DNA from: Deltaproteobacteria bacterium
GTDB lineage: Bacteria > Desulfobacterota > Deferrimicrobia > Deferrimicrobiales > Deferrimicrobiaceae
Assembly: GCA_021802685.1 (NCBI GenBank)
Contig: JAJZRM010000010.1
Coordinates: forward strand, 1 to 18,945
Length of the DNA stretch: 18,945 nucleotides
Direction: 5' to 3'
Both the position numbers and the translations under genes were made by a program. Below, one piece after another: positions 8,489 to 14,918 of the stretch. The notes below the pieces were generated by a model. That model was not told the DNA's origin, searched no databases, and saw only the letters and a list, made by a program, of their open reading frames with translations. How positions within the stretch are numbered: position 1 is the stretch's first letter; each line of letters begins with the position of its first letter.

Positions 8489-8761
8489 TCAGCCGCGGTC
8501 CAGGTCGGCGCTCAGGCTCTCCCGGAGGCTTTCGGCGATCGGGGACTGGTAGATCTCCAAGGCCCTCTCCACGCATTCGAGCGACTCCCGGATCCTGCCC
8601 ATCGTCTTCAGGGCGACCGCTTTGCTCGTCCATGCATCGCAGCTTTCCGGAAACACCTCGATCGCGCGATCGTAGAGCGCGATGGCTTCCGCCACCTTTC
8701 TCTTCGCGAGGAGCGCGTCCCCTTCCTTCGCATACGCGTCGGCAAGCACTTCGGGGTCCAT
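8489..8761 (-). CDS. Small TPR-repeat protein
   Basis: This 90-residue protein consists almost entirely of two tetratricopeptide repeats (about 6-39 and 40-73). Typical TPR positions are visible in GDALLAKRKVAEAIALYDRA and in SKAVALKTMGRIRESLECVE. It has no signal peptide or membrane segment, so it is probably cytoplasmic. TPRs mediate protein-protein contact; the partner cannot be told. ATG at 8761 is preceded by AGGAGGG at a good distance. It lies 98 nt downstream of serC on the same strand, and is likely cotranscribed with it. The intervening leader is an extreme purine tract. It is convergent with cysteine synthase with 2 nt between stops, leaving no room for a conventional terminator. 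Confidence 0.82.
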   Translation of the reverse strand: MDPEVLADAYAKEGDALLAKRKVAEAIALYDRAIEVFPESCDAWTSKAVALKTMGRIRESLECVERALEIYQSPIAESLRESLSADLDRG

Positions 8762-8859
8762 ATCGTCCCTCCTGTCCTCCCGTCCCTGCTTTCCCTGTGG
8801 TCCCCTCCGCCCCCTCTCCAGTCATTATCGCATTAATCGGCTGTTTCCCATTCGACGCC
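8762..8859 (-). other. Purine-rich leader with G-quadruplex-type motif between serC and the TPR gene
   Basis: On the transcribed minus strand this gap holds G-runs at plus positions 8810-8814, 8802-8805, 8793-8795, 8784-8786, 8779-8781 and 8767-8769. Successive loops are 4, 6, 6, 2 and 9 nt. The first four runs satisfy the G3-N1-7 quadruplex pattern, as do runs two to five. The last GGG is part of the TPR gene's ribosome site. No terminator is apparent after serC. Confidence 0.6.
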
Positions 8860-9984
8860 TTATTTTCCCCGCTGGAACTCCTCCATGAAGCCGGCGAGGG
8901 CGTCCACCCATTCGTAGGGGGCGGCGTTATAGATGGAGGCGCGGATGCCGCCGACGGACCGGTGCCCCTTGAGGCCCACCATGCCGCGCTTCTTGGCCTC
9001 GGCGATGAACTGATCCTCGAGTTCCGGGCTGGGGAGCCGGAAGACCACGTTCATCGCCGACCGGCTCTCCTTTTCCACCGGCGACCGGTAGAACCGGGAA
9101 TTCGCGTCGATGACGCCGTAGAGGCGGGAGGCCTTTTTCCGGTTCGCCTCCTCGAGTTTCGGCAGTCCGCCCTGCCCCTTGATCCAGGAGAGGACGTTCC
9201 GGACCATGTAGATGCCGAACGTCGGGGGAGTGTTGTAGAGGGACTTGTTGTCTGCGTGGGTGCGGAACTGGAAGATCTTCGGGATATCCTTCCTCCCCTT
9301 CTCGATCAGGTCCTTGGACGCCACCACCAGCACGACGCCCGAGGGACCGATGTTCTTCTGGGCGCCGGCGTACACCAGGCCGAACTTGGTGATGTCGAAG
9401 GGGCGCCAGAGGATGTCGCTCGACATGTCGGCGACCAGGGGCACGGACCCGGTGTGCGGGAAGGGGCGGGTGCCGTCCGCGTTGAACTGCACTCCGTGGA
9501 TGGTCTCGTTCGACGTGATGTGGAGGTAGGCGTTTCCCGCGTCGACTTTCACGTCGGAAAGAGCGGGGACCCTGGTGTACTTCTTCTCCTTGCCCTCCCC
9601 GACGCCGAGGCTCTGGACCGACACTTCGGCCCCGAACATTCCCGCCACGGCTTTCGCCTCCCCGAGCGCCTTTTCCCCCCAGGCGCCGGTGACCAGGTAC
9701 CGGGCGGCCGTCCCCTTGTCCAGGAAATTCATGGGGACCTGGGCGAACAGCGTGGTGGCGCCTCCCTGGAGGAACAGGACCTCGTAGTTCGACGGGACGC
9801 CGAGGAGCTCCCGGACCAGGGCGATGGACTCGTCATGGACCGCTTCGTATTCCTTGCCGCGGTGGCTATGTTCCATCACGGACATTCCGCTTCCCACGAA
9901 GTCGAGCAACTCCTCCCTGGCGCGTTCCAGCGCGGGCAGGGGGAGCGCTGCGGGTCCGGCGTTGAAATTGATCTTGCGGGTCAT
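8860..9984 (-). CDS. serC: Phosphoserine aminotransferase
   Basis: This 374-residue protein has the class V aminotransferase fold of SerC. It converts 3-phosphohydroxypyruvate and glutamate to O-phosphoserine and 2-oxoglutarate in serine synthesis, and can also serve vitamin B6 synthesis. Signature elements are NFNAGPAALP at the start, SGMSVMEHSHRG (32-43), LQGGATTLF, Asp186 in VADMSSD and the PLP lysine Lys210 in YAGAQKNIGPSG. The C-terminal GLKGHRSVGGIRAS phosphate/carboxylate motif is intact. I start it at ATG 9984, where the family normally starts and where GAGGGG lies just upstream; the frame stays open up to 10260 but that extension has no family similarity. It is transcribed away from the plus-strand gene at 10202 and is followed by the TPR gene. 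No serA (phosphoglycerate dehydrogenase) is present in this window, though the two are often adjacent. Confidence 0.96.
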   Translation of the reverse strand: MTRKINFNAGPAALPLPALERAREELLDFVGSGMSVMEHSHRGKEYEAVHDESIALVRELLGVPSNYEVLFLQGGATTLFAQVPMNFLDKGTAARYLVTGAWGEKALGEAKAVAGMFGAEVSVQSLGVGEGKEKKYTRVPALSDVKVDAGNAYLHITSNETIHGVQFNADGTRPFPHTGSVPLVADMSSDILWRPFDITKFGLVYAGAQKNIGPSGVVLVVASKDLIEKGRKDIPKIFQFRTHADNKSLYNTPPTFGIYMVRNVLSWIKGQGGLPKLEEANRKKASRLYGVIDANSRFYRSPVEKESRSAMNVVFRLPSPELEDQFIAEAKKRGMVGLKGHRSVGGIRASIYNAAPYEWVDALAGFMEEFQRGK

Positions 9985-10060
9985 GGGCCCCTCGTGCGGG
10001 CGCGGGGGAGATTTCCGCGGTTCGCGCCCCGTGGCCGGCCGCGGGCCGGGCGATAAGGTT

Positions 10061-10087
10061 ATGATAGATGAAATCCCATTTTCACAA
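10061..10087 (-). promoter_or_regulatory. Possible promoter for serC
   Basis: On the minus strand TTGTGA (10082-10087) and TATCAT (10061-10066; five of six matches) are 15 nt apart, slightly short of the ideal 17. The start would lie about 70 nt before the serC ATG. It lies in the AT-rich centre of the divergent region, which supports it, but the spacing weakens it. Confidence 0.35.
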
Positions 10088-10133
10088 TGTGCGGGGGAAC
10101 CGTCAAGATGAATCCCCGAATGCGATTCCCCTG

Positions 10134-10161
10134 TTGATTTTTCCGGGCGATGGAATATCGT
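10134..10161 (+). promoter_or_regulatory. Possible promoter for the duplicated-module gene and mdh
   Basis: TTGATT (10134-10139) and TATCGT (10156-10161) are 16 nt apart, each matching four of six consensus bases. It would give a leader of about 33 nt before the TTG start at 10202. It is a weak match, offered because no better candidate precedes this operon. Confidence 0.3.
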
Positions 10162-10189
10162 GGGAAGGACCGGTCCATAGCGGCGGATC

Positions 10190-10195
10190 AGGAGG
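10190..10195 (+). promoter_or_regulatory. Consensus ribosome binding site deciding a TTG start
   Basis: A perfect AGGAGG stands 6 nt before the TTG at 10202. No ATG or GTG lies at a comparable distance, so this site fixes the unusual start codon of the following gene. Confidence 0.8.
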
Positions 10196-10201
10196 CGACC
10201 G

Positions 10202-10606
10202 TTGGAACCCAGCAAGATCGTGGTTCGTTTCCGGGACGGGAAAATCATCAAGGGATACACTCAGAACTTCTTCCCGAACAAACCCGTGTTCCATCTTCTG
10301 CCGCAGGAGGGGAACCATCCGAAAGAGCTGGTGGAAATCCCTGTGAACCAGCTGAAGGCGGTTTTTTTCGTCCGGGATTTCACCGGGGATAAGACCTTCC
10401 GGGAGAAACACCGGCCCGCGGAAGGGGAAGCTCCCCCGGGACGGATGATCGAGGTGACGTACAAGGACGGGGAGGTGATGGTGGGGACCACCACGGGGTA
10501 CGACCCCAATCGGCCCGGATTTTTCCTTTTCCCCGTGGACCGGCAATCGAACAACACGAAGGCATACGTCGTCGCCGCTTCCGTCATCAAGGTTCGTTTC
10601 CTATAA
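10202..10606 (+). CDS. Small protein of two duplicated beta-rich modules, function unknown
   Basis: I do not recognise a characterised function; it may belong to a DUF6982-like family, recalled with low certainty. It has 134 residues, no signal peptide and no membrane segment. It contains an internal duplication: residues 5-34 and 82-111 align without gaps, sharing the frame I.V...DG...G.T....PN.P.F.L.P. Each copy is followed by a hydrophobic strand (QLKAVFFVRDF and SVIKVRFL). The centre (about 60-80) is a charged and Pro-rich linker. Such short strand-rich repeats could form a paired small barrel binding a ligand or protein. The start is TTG with a perfect AGGAGG 6 nt upstream. It ends 37 nt before mdh, with no terminator between them, so cotranscription is likely. 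A run of seven T (10362-10368) lies within the coding region. Confidence 0.82.
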   Translation: MEPSKIVVRFRDGKIIKGYTQNFFPNKPVFHLLPQEGNHPKELVEIPVNQLKAVFFVRDFTGDKTFREKHRPAEGEAPPGRMIEVTYKDGEVMVGTTTGYDPNRPGFFLFPVDRQSNNTKAYVVAASVIKVRFL

Positions 10607-10643
10607 GCGCGAGTCCCCATTCCATTTTTCGAAGGAGCAGCCC

Positions 10644-11597
10644 ATGGCCAGAAAGAAGATTGCGCTCATCGGGGGAGGTCAGATCGGCGGAGTGCTCGCC
10701 CAGTTGTGCGCGCTCCGCGAACTCGGCGACGTCGTGCTGTTCGACATCGTCGAGGGGTTGCCTCAAGGCAAATGTCTCGACATCGCCGAAGCGGCGCCTG
10801 TGGACGGGTTCGACATCTCCCTGAAGGGCACCGGCAAGTACGAAGACATCGCGGGGGCCGACGTCGTCATCGTCACCGCCGGCCTTCCCCGGAAACCCGG
10901 CATGAGCCGCAGCGACCTGATCGAGGTCAACTCCAAGATCATGACCCAGGTCGCCGAGGGAATCCGGCAGTACGCCTCAGGCGCCTTCGTCGTCGTGATC
11001 TCCAATCCCCTCGACGCCATGGTGACCCTCTGCCAGAAGATCACCGGCATCCCGTATAACCGCATCGTCGGCCAGTCCGGCGTCCTCGACTCGGCCCGTT
11101 TCGCCGCGTTCATCGCCTGGGAACTCGGGATTTCCGTACGGGACGTGAGCGCCATCACCCTGGGCGGCCACGGCGACGACATGGTGCCGCTGGTCCGCTA
11201 CTCCTGCGTGAACGGCATCCCCGTCATGGAGCTGCTGGAGAGGAAGTACGGCAACGCGGCCAAGGCGAAGGAAGTCATGGACGCCATGGTGAAGCGCACG
11301 CGCGGCGCGGGCGGCGAGGTGGTCGCGCTCCTGAAGACCGGCTCCGCGTTCTACTCCCCCGCCTCCGCCTCGCTCGCCATGGTGGAATCCGTCCTGAAGG
11401 ACCAGAAGAGGGTCCTCCCGGCCTGCGTCCATCTCGATGGCGAGTTCGGCGTGAAGGGGTACTTTCTCGGCGTTCCCGCCGTCCTGGGAGCCGGCGGCGT
11501 TGAAAAGATCATCGAGTTCCGGTTAAACGCCGAAGAGCAGGCGATGCTGGACAAGTCGGTGGCGGCCGTGAAAGGGTTGGTCGACTCGCTTCAATGA
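10644..11597 (+). CDS. mdh: Malate dehydrogenase (LDH-like type)
   Basis: This 317-residue enzyme oxidises malate to oxaloacetate with NAD in the TCA cycle. The NAD-binding Rossmann motif GGGQIGG (10-16) is followed by Asp34, which selects NAD over NADP. The active-site loop LPRKPGMSR contains Arg83 and Arg89; an Arg at this place is typical of malate rather than lactate dehydrogenase. The catalytic pair is Asp149 (in GVLDSAR, with Arg152) and His176 in GGHGDDM. The length matches the LDH-like MDH family of bacteria. ATG at 10644 has GAAGGAG 6 nt upstream. The stop overlaps the fecR start by 4 nt (ATGA), implying translational coupling of a TCA-cycle gene to an envelope/signalling cassette, which is unexpected. 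Confidence 0.96.
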   Translation: MARKKIALIGGGQIGGVLAQLCALRELGDVVLFDIVEGLPQGKCLDIAEAAPVDGFDISLKGTGKYEDIAGADVVIVTAGLPRKPGMSRSDLIEVNSKIMTQVAEGIRQYASGAFVVVISNPLDAMVTLCQKITGIPYNRIVGQSGVLDSARFAAFIAWELGISVRDVSAITLGGHGDDMVPLVRYSCVNGIPVMELLERKYGNAAKAKEVMDAMVKRTRGAGGEVVALLKTGSAFYSPASASLAMVESVLKDQKRVLPACVHLDGEFGVKGYFLGVPAVLGAGGVEKIIEFRLNAEEQAMLDKSVAAVKGLVDSLQ

Positions 11598-12073
11598 GGA
11601 GGGAAGCCATCCGGCGCGCGCTGTCCATCATGGTTATTCTGACGGCGGTATCCGTCCTGCCGCCTTGCCGGGCCGGCGCCTCCGGTCCGGCCATCGGCGT
11701 GGTGCGGAACGTCTCGGGTACGGCCTCCGTGACCCGCGGGGGGGAATCGATCCCCGCCGCCGCCGGGACGAAACTTCTTGCCGGCGACACCCTCGTCACC
11801 GGGCCCGGCGGGTCCCTGGGAGCCGTCCTCCGGGACGACTCCACCCTCTCTCTCGGACCTGAAAGCAGCATCGTCGTTCAGAACTTCGACTTTTCCCCCC
11901 GGGAAGGGAAATTCGATCTGCTGATCCGAATCACCACGGGTACGATGGCCTACCTGTCGGGACTGATCGGGAAACTCGCCCCCGAAACGGTCCGGTTCGA
12001 AACCCCCGTGGCCACCATCGGCATCCGGGGGACCCGCTTCGCGGTGCAGGTCGGGAACCCGGCTTTGCGGTGA
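11594..12073 (+). CDS. Secreted FecR-domain protein
   Basis: This 159-residue protein has a signal peptide (hydrophobic core about 11-23, likely cut after AGA at 27-29) followed by one FecR domain (about 34-153). Typical FecR phrases are GDTLVTGPGGSLGAVLRDDSTLSLGP and the terminal TPVATIGIRGTRF. It has no cytoplasmic or membrane part, so it is not a classical anti-sigma FecR but the short periplasmic form found beside OmpA and CHASE2 genes. It is presumably a periplasmic ligand- or peptidoglycan-associated partner of the two next proteins; this is inferred from neighbourhood. It starts within the mdh stop (ATGA overlap) and its own stop overlaps the GTG of the next gene (GTGA). The chain ends shortly after the FecR core, and its last six codons form the left arm of a strong stem-loop. 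Confidence 0.88.
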   Translation: MRREAIRRALSIMVILTAVSVLPPCRAGASGPAIGVVRNVSGTASVTRGGESIPAAAGTKLLAGDTLVTGPGGSLGAVLRDDSTLSLGPESSIVVQNFDFSPREGKFDLLIRITTGTMAYLSGLIGKLAPETVRFETPVATIGIRGTRFAVQVGNPALR

Positions 12074-12112
12074 CACGACGGATGCGTGATCACGCCGCAA
12101 GGCCGGGTTCCC
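12053..12112 (+). repeat. 18-bp inverted repeat / stem-loop over the fecR-ompA junction
   Basis: Arms 12053-12070 and 12095-12112 pair over 18 positions in RNA, with a single G-U wobble (12064/12101). The enclosed bases can add a further stem (71-73 with 90-92, 74-77 with 85-88) around a 7-nt loop. No T-tract follows, so it does not look like an intrinsic terminator. The left arm encodes the FecR C-terminus and ends on the first base of the ompA GTG; the right arm encodes ompA residues about 9-15. Confidence 0.85.
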
Positions 12113-12738
12113 ATCTATCCGGAATCCTTCCCGCGGTCTGCCTCCTTGCGTTCGCGGTGTCTTCCGGGTGCGCGGCGCAAATCGCGAAGCCTCCCGCCAA
12201 ACCAAGAGACATGATCGTCCTCCTTCCCGATGCGGAAGGAAGGACCGGGGCCATCGTCGTGTACGGCGCGGGGGAGAAACGCCTCCTCTCGGAGACGCGC
12301 CAGGCCGTGATCGTGGAGGAAGGCTCCGCGCCCGGCGCTCCGTTCATCATGCCCGACAACGACGTGGCCGCGTTCGCGGGACCCGCGCTGAAGGCACTCC
12401 CGCCTCCGCCCACCCGGTTCATCCTGTATTTCGAGCATGGAACCGCCGAACTCACCGGGAAGTCCAGAGCGTTGATTCCGAAGCTGATCCAGGCCATCAA
12501 GGAACGTCCCCCCGTGGATATCAGCGTCGTGGGCCACACGGATACCGTGGGGGATCGGCCGTACAATTACCGGCTGTCCTACAATCGCGCCCGGGCGGTG
12601 GCCGCCCTGCTCACGTCCGAAGGGGTGGATCCGTCCATCCTCGATATCGCCTCGCACGGAAAGGACAACCCCCTCATACCCACCGGCGACCAGGTTCATG
12701 AACCACGGAACCGCCGCGTGGAGGTAACGGTTCGCTGA
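12070..12738 (+). CDS. OmpA-family outer-membrane lipoprotein
   Basis: This 222-residue protein has an N-terminal secretion signal (hydrophobic 18-30) ending in SSGC, with Cys34 as the likely lipidated residue; the -3 Ser makes the lipobox less than ideal. A short domain follows (about 46-110, with IVLLPDAEG and APFIMPDNDV phrases), then a PPPP linker and a C-terminal OmpA domain (about 118-222). Peptidoglycan-binding signatures are GHTDTVGD (Asp158) and NRRVEV (214-219). It likely tethers the outer membrane to the cell wall and may work with the FecR protein and the CHASE2 protein. The start is GTG 12070, overlapping the fecR stop by 4 nt; ATG 12082 is an alternative 4 codons in. Both starts lie in the stem-loop, so coupling to fecR translation is likely. 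The stop is 1 nt before the next TTG start. Confidence 0.9.
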   Translation: MTRRMRDHAARPGSHLSGILPAVCLLAFAVSSGCAAQIAKPPAKPRDMIVLLPDAEGRTGAIVVYGAGEKRLLSETRQAVIVEEGSAPGAPFIMPDNDVAAFAGPALKALPPPPTRFILYFEHGTAELTGKSRALIPKLIQAIKERPPVDISVVGHTDTVGDRPYNYRLSYNRARAVAALLTSEGVDPSILDIASHGKDNPLIPTGDQVHEPRNRRVEVTVR

Positions 12739-12739
12739 T

Positions 12740-14740
12740 TTGCCCAGACCGTCCCGGCCCCGAGCCCTTTCCATTCTCGTCACCGGAATCGTCCTTACCC
12801 TCCTGATGGGCGGACTTTGCATCCGGCCGTCCCCCCTGATCGCGTTCCTCGACGGGAAGATCTACGATTCCTTCCTCCGATCGTCGCCCCGCCAACCGTT
12901 GACGGGTTCGGTGGCGATCGTGGACCTCGACGAGAGCAGCATCGCCGCCCTGGGCCAGTGGCCATGGCCCCGTTACCGGGTGGCCCGCCTTCTCGGGAAA
13001 ATCCGGGATGCGGGGGCCTCCGTGACGGGCATGGACATGCTCTTCGCCGAACCCGACCGGACGTCGCTTGCCTCCCTCTCCAGGGAGATCCGCCGCGACC
13101 TCGGGGTGGACATCGTCACGGCGGGTCTCCCCAGGGAAACCCTGGACAGCGACGGCTCCCTCGCCGAGGCGCTTGCCGGCGGCCCGTTCGTGCTCGGCTA
13201 CCAGTTCGATTTCGACGCGGTCCGCGGGAAGGATTGCGTTTTGCACCCGTTGAACGCGGCGATTCGCACGACGGGCGGGGCCGGATCCCCCGAGGCTTTC
13301 TTCGACGCGCCCGGGGCGATCTGCAACCTTCCCGCCCTGGCGAGGGCCGCGGGCGCCTCGGGGTTCTTCAACGTCACCCCGGACCCGGACGGCGTGGTCC
13401 GGCGCGTTCCCATGGTGATCCGGCACGGAGGCAAGTACTACCCGAGCCTCGCCCTGGCCGTCTACCTGCGCGCACGCGGGAGCGGCGCCGTCTTCGAGGT
13501 CGGATCGGAAGGGATCGAGGCGATGCGCCTGGGGAGAAAGACGATCCCCCTCGACCGGCGCGGGAACATGCTGTTGAACTTCCGGGGAGGCCGCCGCACG
13601 TTTCCCCACGTACCGGCCTCCGCCGTCCTGGACGGCACGGCGGACCCGGCCGCGATCCGCGGGAAGTTGATCCTTTTCGGCACCACCGCGACGGGCCTCC
13701 ACGAGATGCGGACCACGCCCCTCGAAGCCGCCCAGCCGGGAGTCGAGATCCACGCCACGGTCATCGACGATCTCCTGGCGGCCGACCCGATCGCCCTCCC
13801 CCGTTGGGGCCGCGGGCTCCTGGTCCTCCTCGTCCTTTTCCCCGGGATCCTGCTGACCGTTCTCCTGTCGAGCGCCCGGGCCGCCTGGGGGCTCGCGGCC
13901 GTCCTCCCTTCCTCCGCGGGAATCTGGATGGGCTCCTGGTGGCTGCTCGCCCACCGCCAGGTCTTCCTTCCGCCCCTCATGCCGGTGGCCACGCTTGCGC
14001 TGATCTTCACCGTGCTCACTTCGCTGCGATACCTGCAGACGGAGCGGGAAGTCCGGGAGAGGACGCGGAAACTGGCCCTCACGCAGGATGCCATCATCCA
14101 GAGCCTCGCCGCCCTGGCGGAGACGCGGCACCACGAGACCGGGGGCCACATTCAGCGCACCCGCCATTACATGCGGACGCTGGCGTTGCGCCTGCGGGAC
14201 CATCCCCGTTTCCGCCATTACCTGGACGACGCCTCGATCGACCTCCTTTTCCGCCTCGCCCCGCTCCACGACATCGGCAAGGTGGGCGTGCCCGACCAGA
14301 TCCTCCTCAAGCCGGCGCGGTTGACGTTGGAAGAGTACGAGGAGATGAAGCGGCACACGCTCTACGGTTCGGAGACGATCCGCCTGGCAAGGAACTTCCT
14401 GGGGGTAGACTCGTTCCTGCAGGTGGCCGACGAGATCGCCCTCAACCACCACGAACGATGGGACGGCACTGGCTACCCGCGCGGACTCCACGGGAACGAG
14501 ATCCCCATCCCCGGCCGGCTGATGGCGGCGGCCGACGCCTACGACGCCATCATCAGCCCCCGCCTGTACAAGCCCGCCATCCCCCACGAGGAAGCGTTAC
14601 GGATCGTCCGGAACCTCAAGGGGGTCTTCTTCGACCCCGATGTCGCGGACGCCCTCCTGGAATCGGCAGAGGAATTCCGGGAGATCGCATCCCGGTTCGC
14701 CAGCGGCGGCGTGGAGCCCGAACCGCCCCAAGGGGTCTGA
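12740..14740 (+). CDS. CHASE2-HD-GYP membrane c-di-GMP phosphodiesterase
   Basis: This 666-residue receptor-like enzyme has an N-terminal membrane helix (about 11-31), a large extracytoplasmic CHASE2 sensor (about 33-350; phrases VAIVDLDESSIAALGQWPWPR and DMLFAEPD), membrane helices between about 355 and 432, a short coiled linker and a C-terminal HD-GYP domain (about 440-645). The catalytic residues are complete: HHE (464-466), HD (510-511, LHDIGKVGVPD), HH of NHHERWDGTGYP, GYP (578-580) and AADAYDAI. HD-GYP enzymes hydrolyse c-di-GMP. In the related FecR/OmpA/CHASE2 clusters I recall, CHASE2 is normally joined to an adenylate/guanylate cyclase; here the output is c-di-GMP hydrolysis. The TTG start is the first possible one after a stop at 12725; the next start would cut the first helix. 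It is the last gene of the mdh operon. Confidence 0.92.
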   Translation: MPRPSRPRALSILVTGIVLTLLMGGLCIRPSPLIAFLDGKIYDSFLRSSPRQPLTGSVAIVDLDESSIAALGQWPWPRYRVARLLGKIRDAGASVTGMDMLFAEPDRTSLASLSREIRRDLGVDIVTAGLPRETLDSDGSLAEALAGGPFVLGYQFDFDAVRGKDCVLHPLNAAIRTTGGAGSPEAFFDAPGAICNLPALARAAGASGFFNVTPDPDGVVRRVPMVIRHGGKYYPSLALAVYLRARGSGAVFEVGSEGIEAMRLGRKTIPLDRRGNMLLNFRGGRRTFPHVPASAVLDGTADPAAIRGKLILFGTTATGLHEMRTTPLEAAQPGVEIHATVIDDLLAADPIALPRWGRGLLVLLVLFPGILLTVLLSSARAAWGLAAVLPSSAGIWMGSWWLLAHRQVFLPPLMPVATLALIFTVLTSLRYLQTEREVRERTRKLALTQDAIIQSLAALAETRHHETGGHIQRTRHYMRTLALRLRDHPRFRHYLDDASIDLLFRLAPLHDIGKVGVPDQILLKPARLTLEEYEEMKRHTLYGSETIRLARNFLGVDSFLQVADEIALNHHERWDGTGYPRGLHGNEIPIPGRLMAAADAYDAIISPRLYKPAIPHEEALRIVRNLKGVFFDPDVADALLESAEEFREIASRFASGGVEPEPPQGV

Positions 14741-14742
14741 TC

Positions 14743-14751
14743 TGGTATAAT
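14743..14751 (+). promoter_or_regulatory. Extended -10 promoter of candidate ncRNA
   Basis: TGGTATAAT is an exact match to the extended -10 consensus TGnTATAAT. No -35 box is visible at the right distance (14722-14730 is GC-rich), but extended -10 promoters can do without one. The predicted start, about seven bases after the -10, is 14758, precisely the first base of the self-complementary segment listed next. Confidence 0.72.
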
Positions 14752-14757
14752 GTATCC

Positions 14758-14918
14758 GGAGTGGCGCGGCGGGGCCACACAGACCCCACGGCCATGCGGA
14801 ACGGCGGAGGAGAGACAACCGGCTCCCCTGCCCTACCCACCGCGATCGGGCGGATCTTCGCGGAACGGGTGAACACGCAGGCAAGCCGCGAAGCCGGTGG
14901 AAGGCCGGCCGCCACTCC
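14758..14918 (+). ncRNA. Candidate structured non-coding RNA, about 161 nt, family not recognised
   Basis: The ends GGAGTGGCG (14758-14766) and CGCCACTCC (14910-14918) pair over 9 bp and are followed by TTAACTTTT (14919-14927), a weak terminator tail. A first internal hairpin pairs 14768-14774 with 14784-14793 through a 3-nt bulge. A long arm pairs 14818-14824 with 14892-14898, then a 5-bp CCTGC/GCAGG step, then ACCC/GGGT, then CCGCGA with TCGCGG. A purine-rich strand containing GGCGGAGGAGAG (14803-14814) is left single-stranded, giving a three-way-junction layout. It lies between genes, with no open frame that looks coding. 6S RNA is possible by size and closed ends, but I cannot confirm conserved bases; SRP RNA, RNase P, tmRNA and common riboswitches do not fit. 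Confidence 0.55.

Larger units (their letters stand above)
9985..10201. other. Divergent intergenic region between serC and the 10202 gene
   Basis: This 217-nt region separates divergent genes and must hold their promoters. It begins with a GC-rich part (9990-10050), followed by an AT-richer core (10050-10165). Beyond the promoter candidates listed separately I see no RNA gene, repeat or riboswitch signature in it. Confidence 0.6.

Noticed and set aside
9985..10260. N-terminal extension of SerC
   Set aside because: The frame is open but the family starts at 9984 with a ribosome site, and the extension crosses the divergent promoter region.
10362..10368. Seven-T run as a terminator or slippage site
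   Set aside because: It is inside the coding region of the duplicated-module gene, with no stem before it; similar T-runs at 17037-17043 and 18259-18264 are also inside genes.
10644..11597. Lactate dehydrogenase instead of malate dehydrogenase
   Set aside because: The substrate loop has Arg83 in LPRKPGMSR, typical of malate dehydrogenase; lactate dehydrogenases have Gln there.
12674..14587. 637-codon minus-strand open frame opposite CHASE2-HD-GYP
   Set aside because: No start context or motifs, composition biased to Arg/Gly/Glu; the plus strand carries the full HD-GYP catalytic set.
14741..14918. c-di-GMP, cobalamin, glycine or SAH riboswitch in the 178-nt gap
   Set aside because: Some short phrases look similar, but key conserved blocks are missing and no plus-strand gene follows for it to control.
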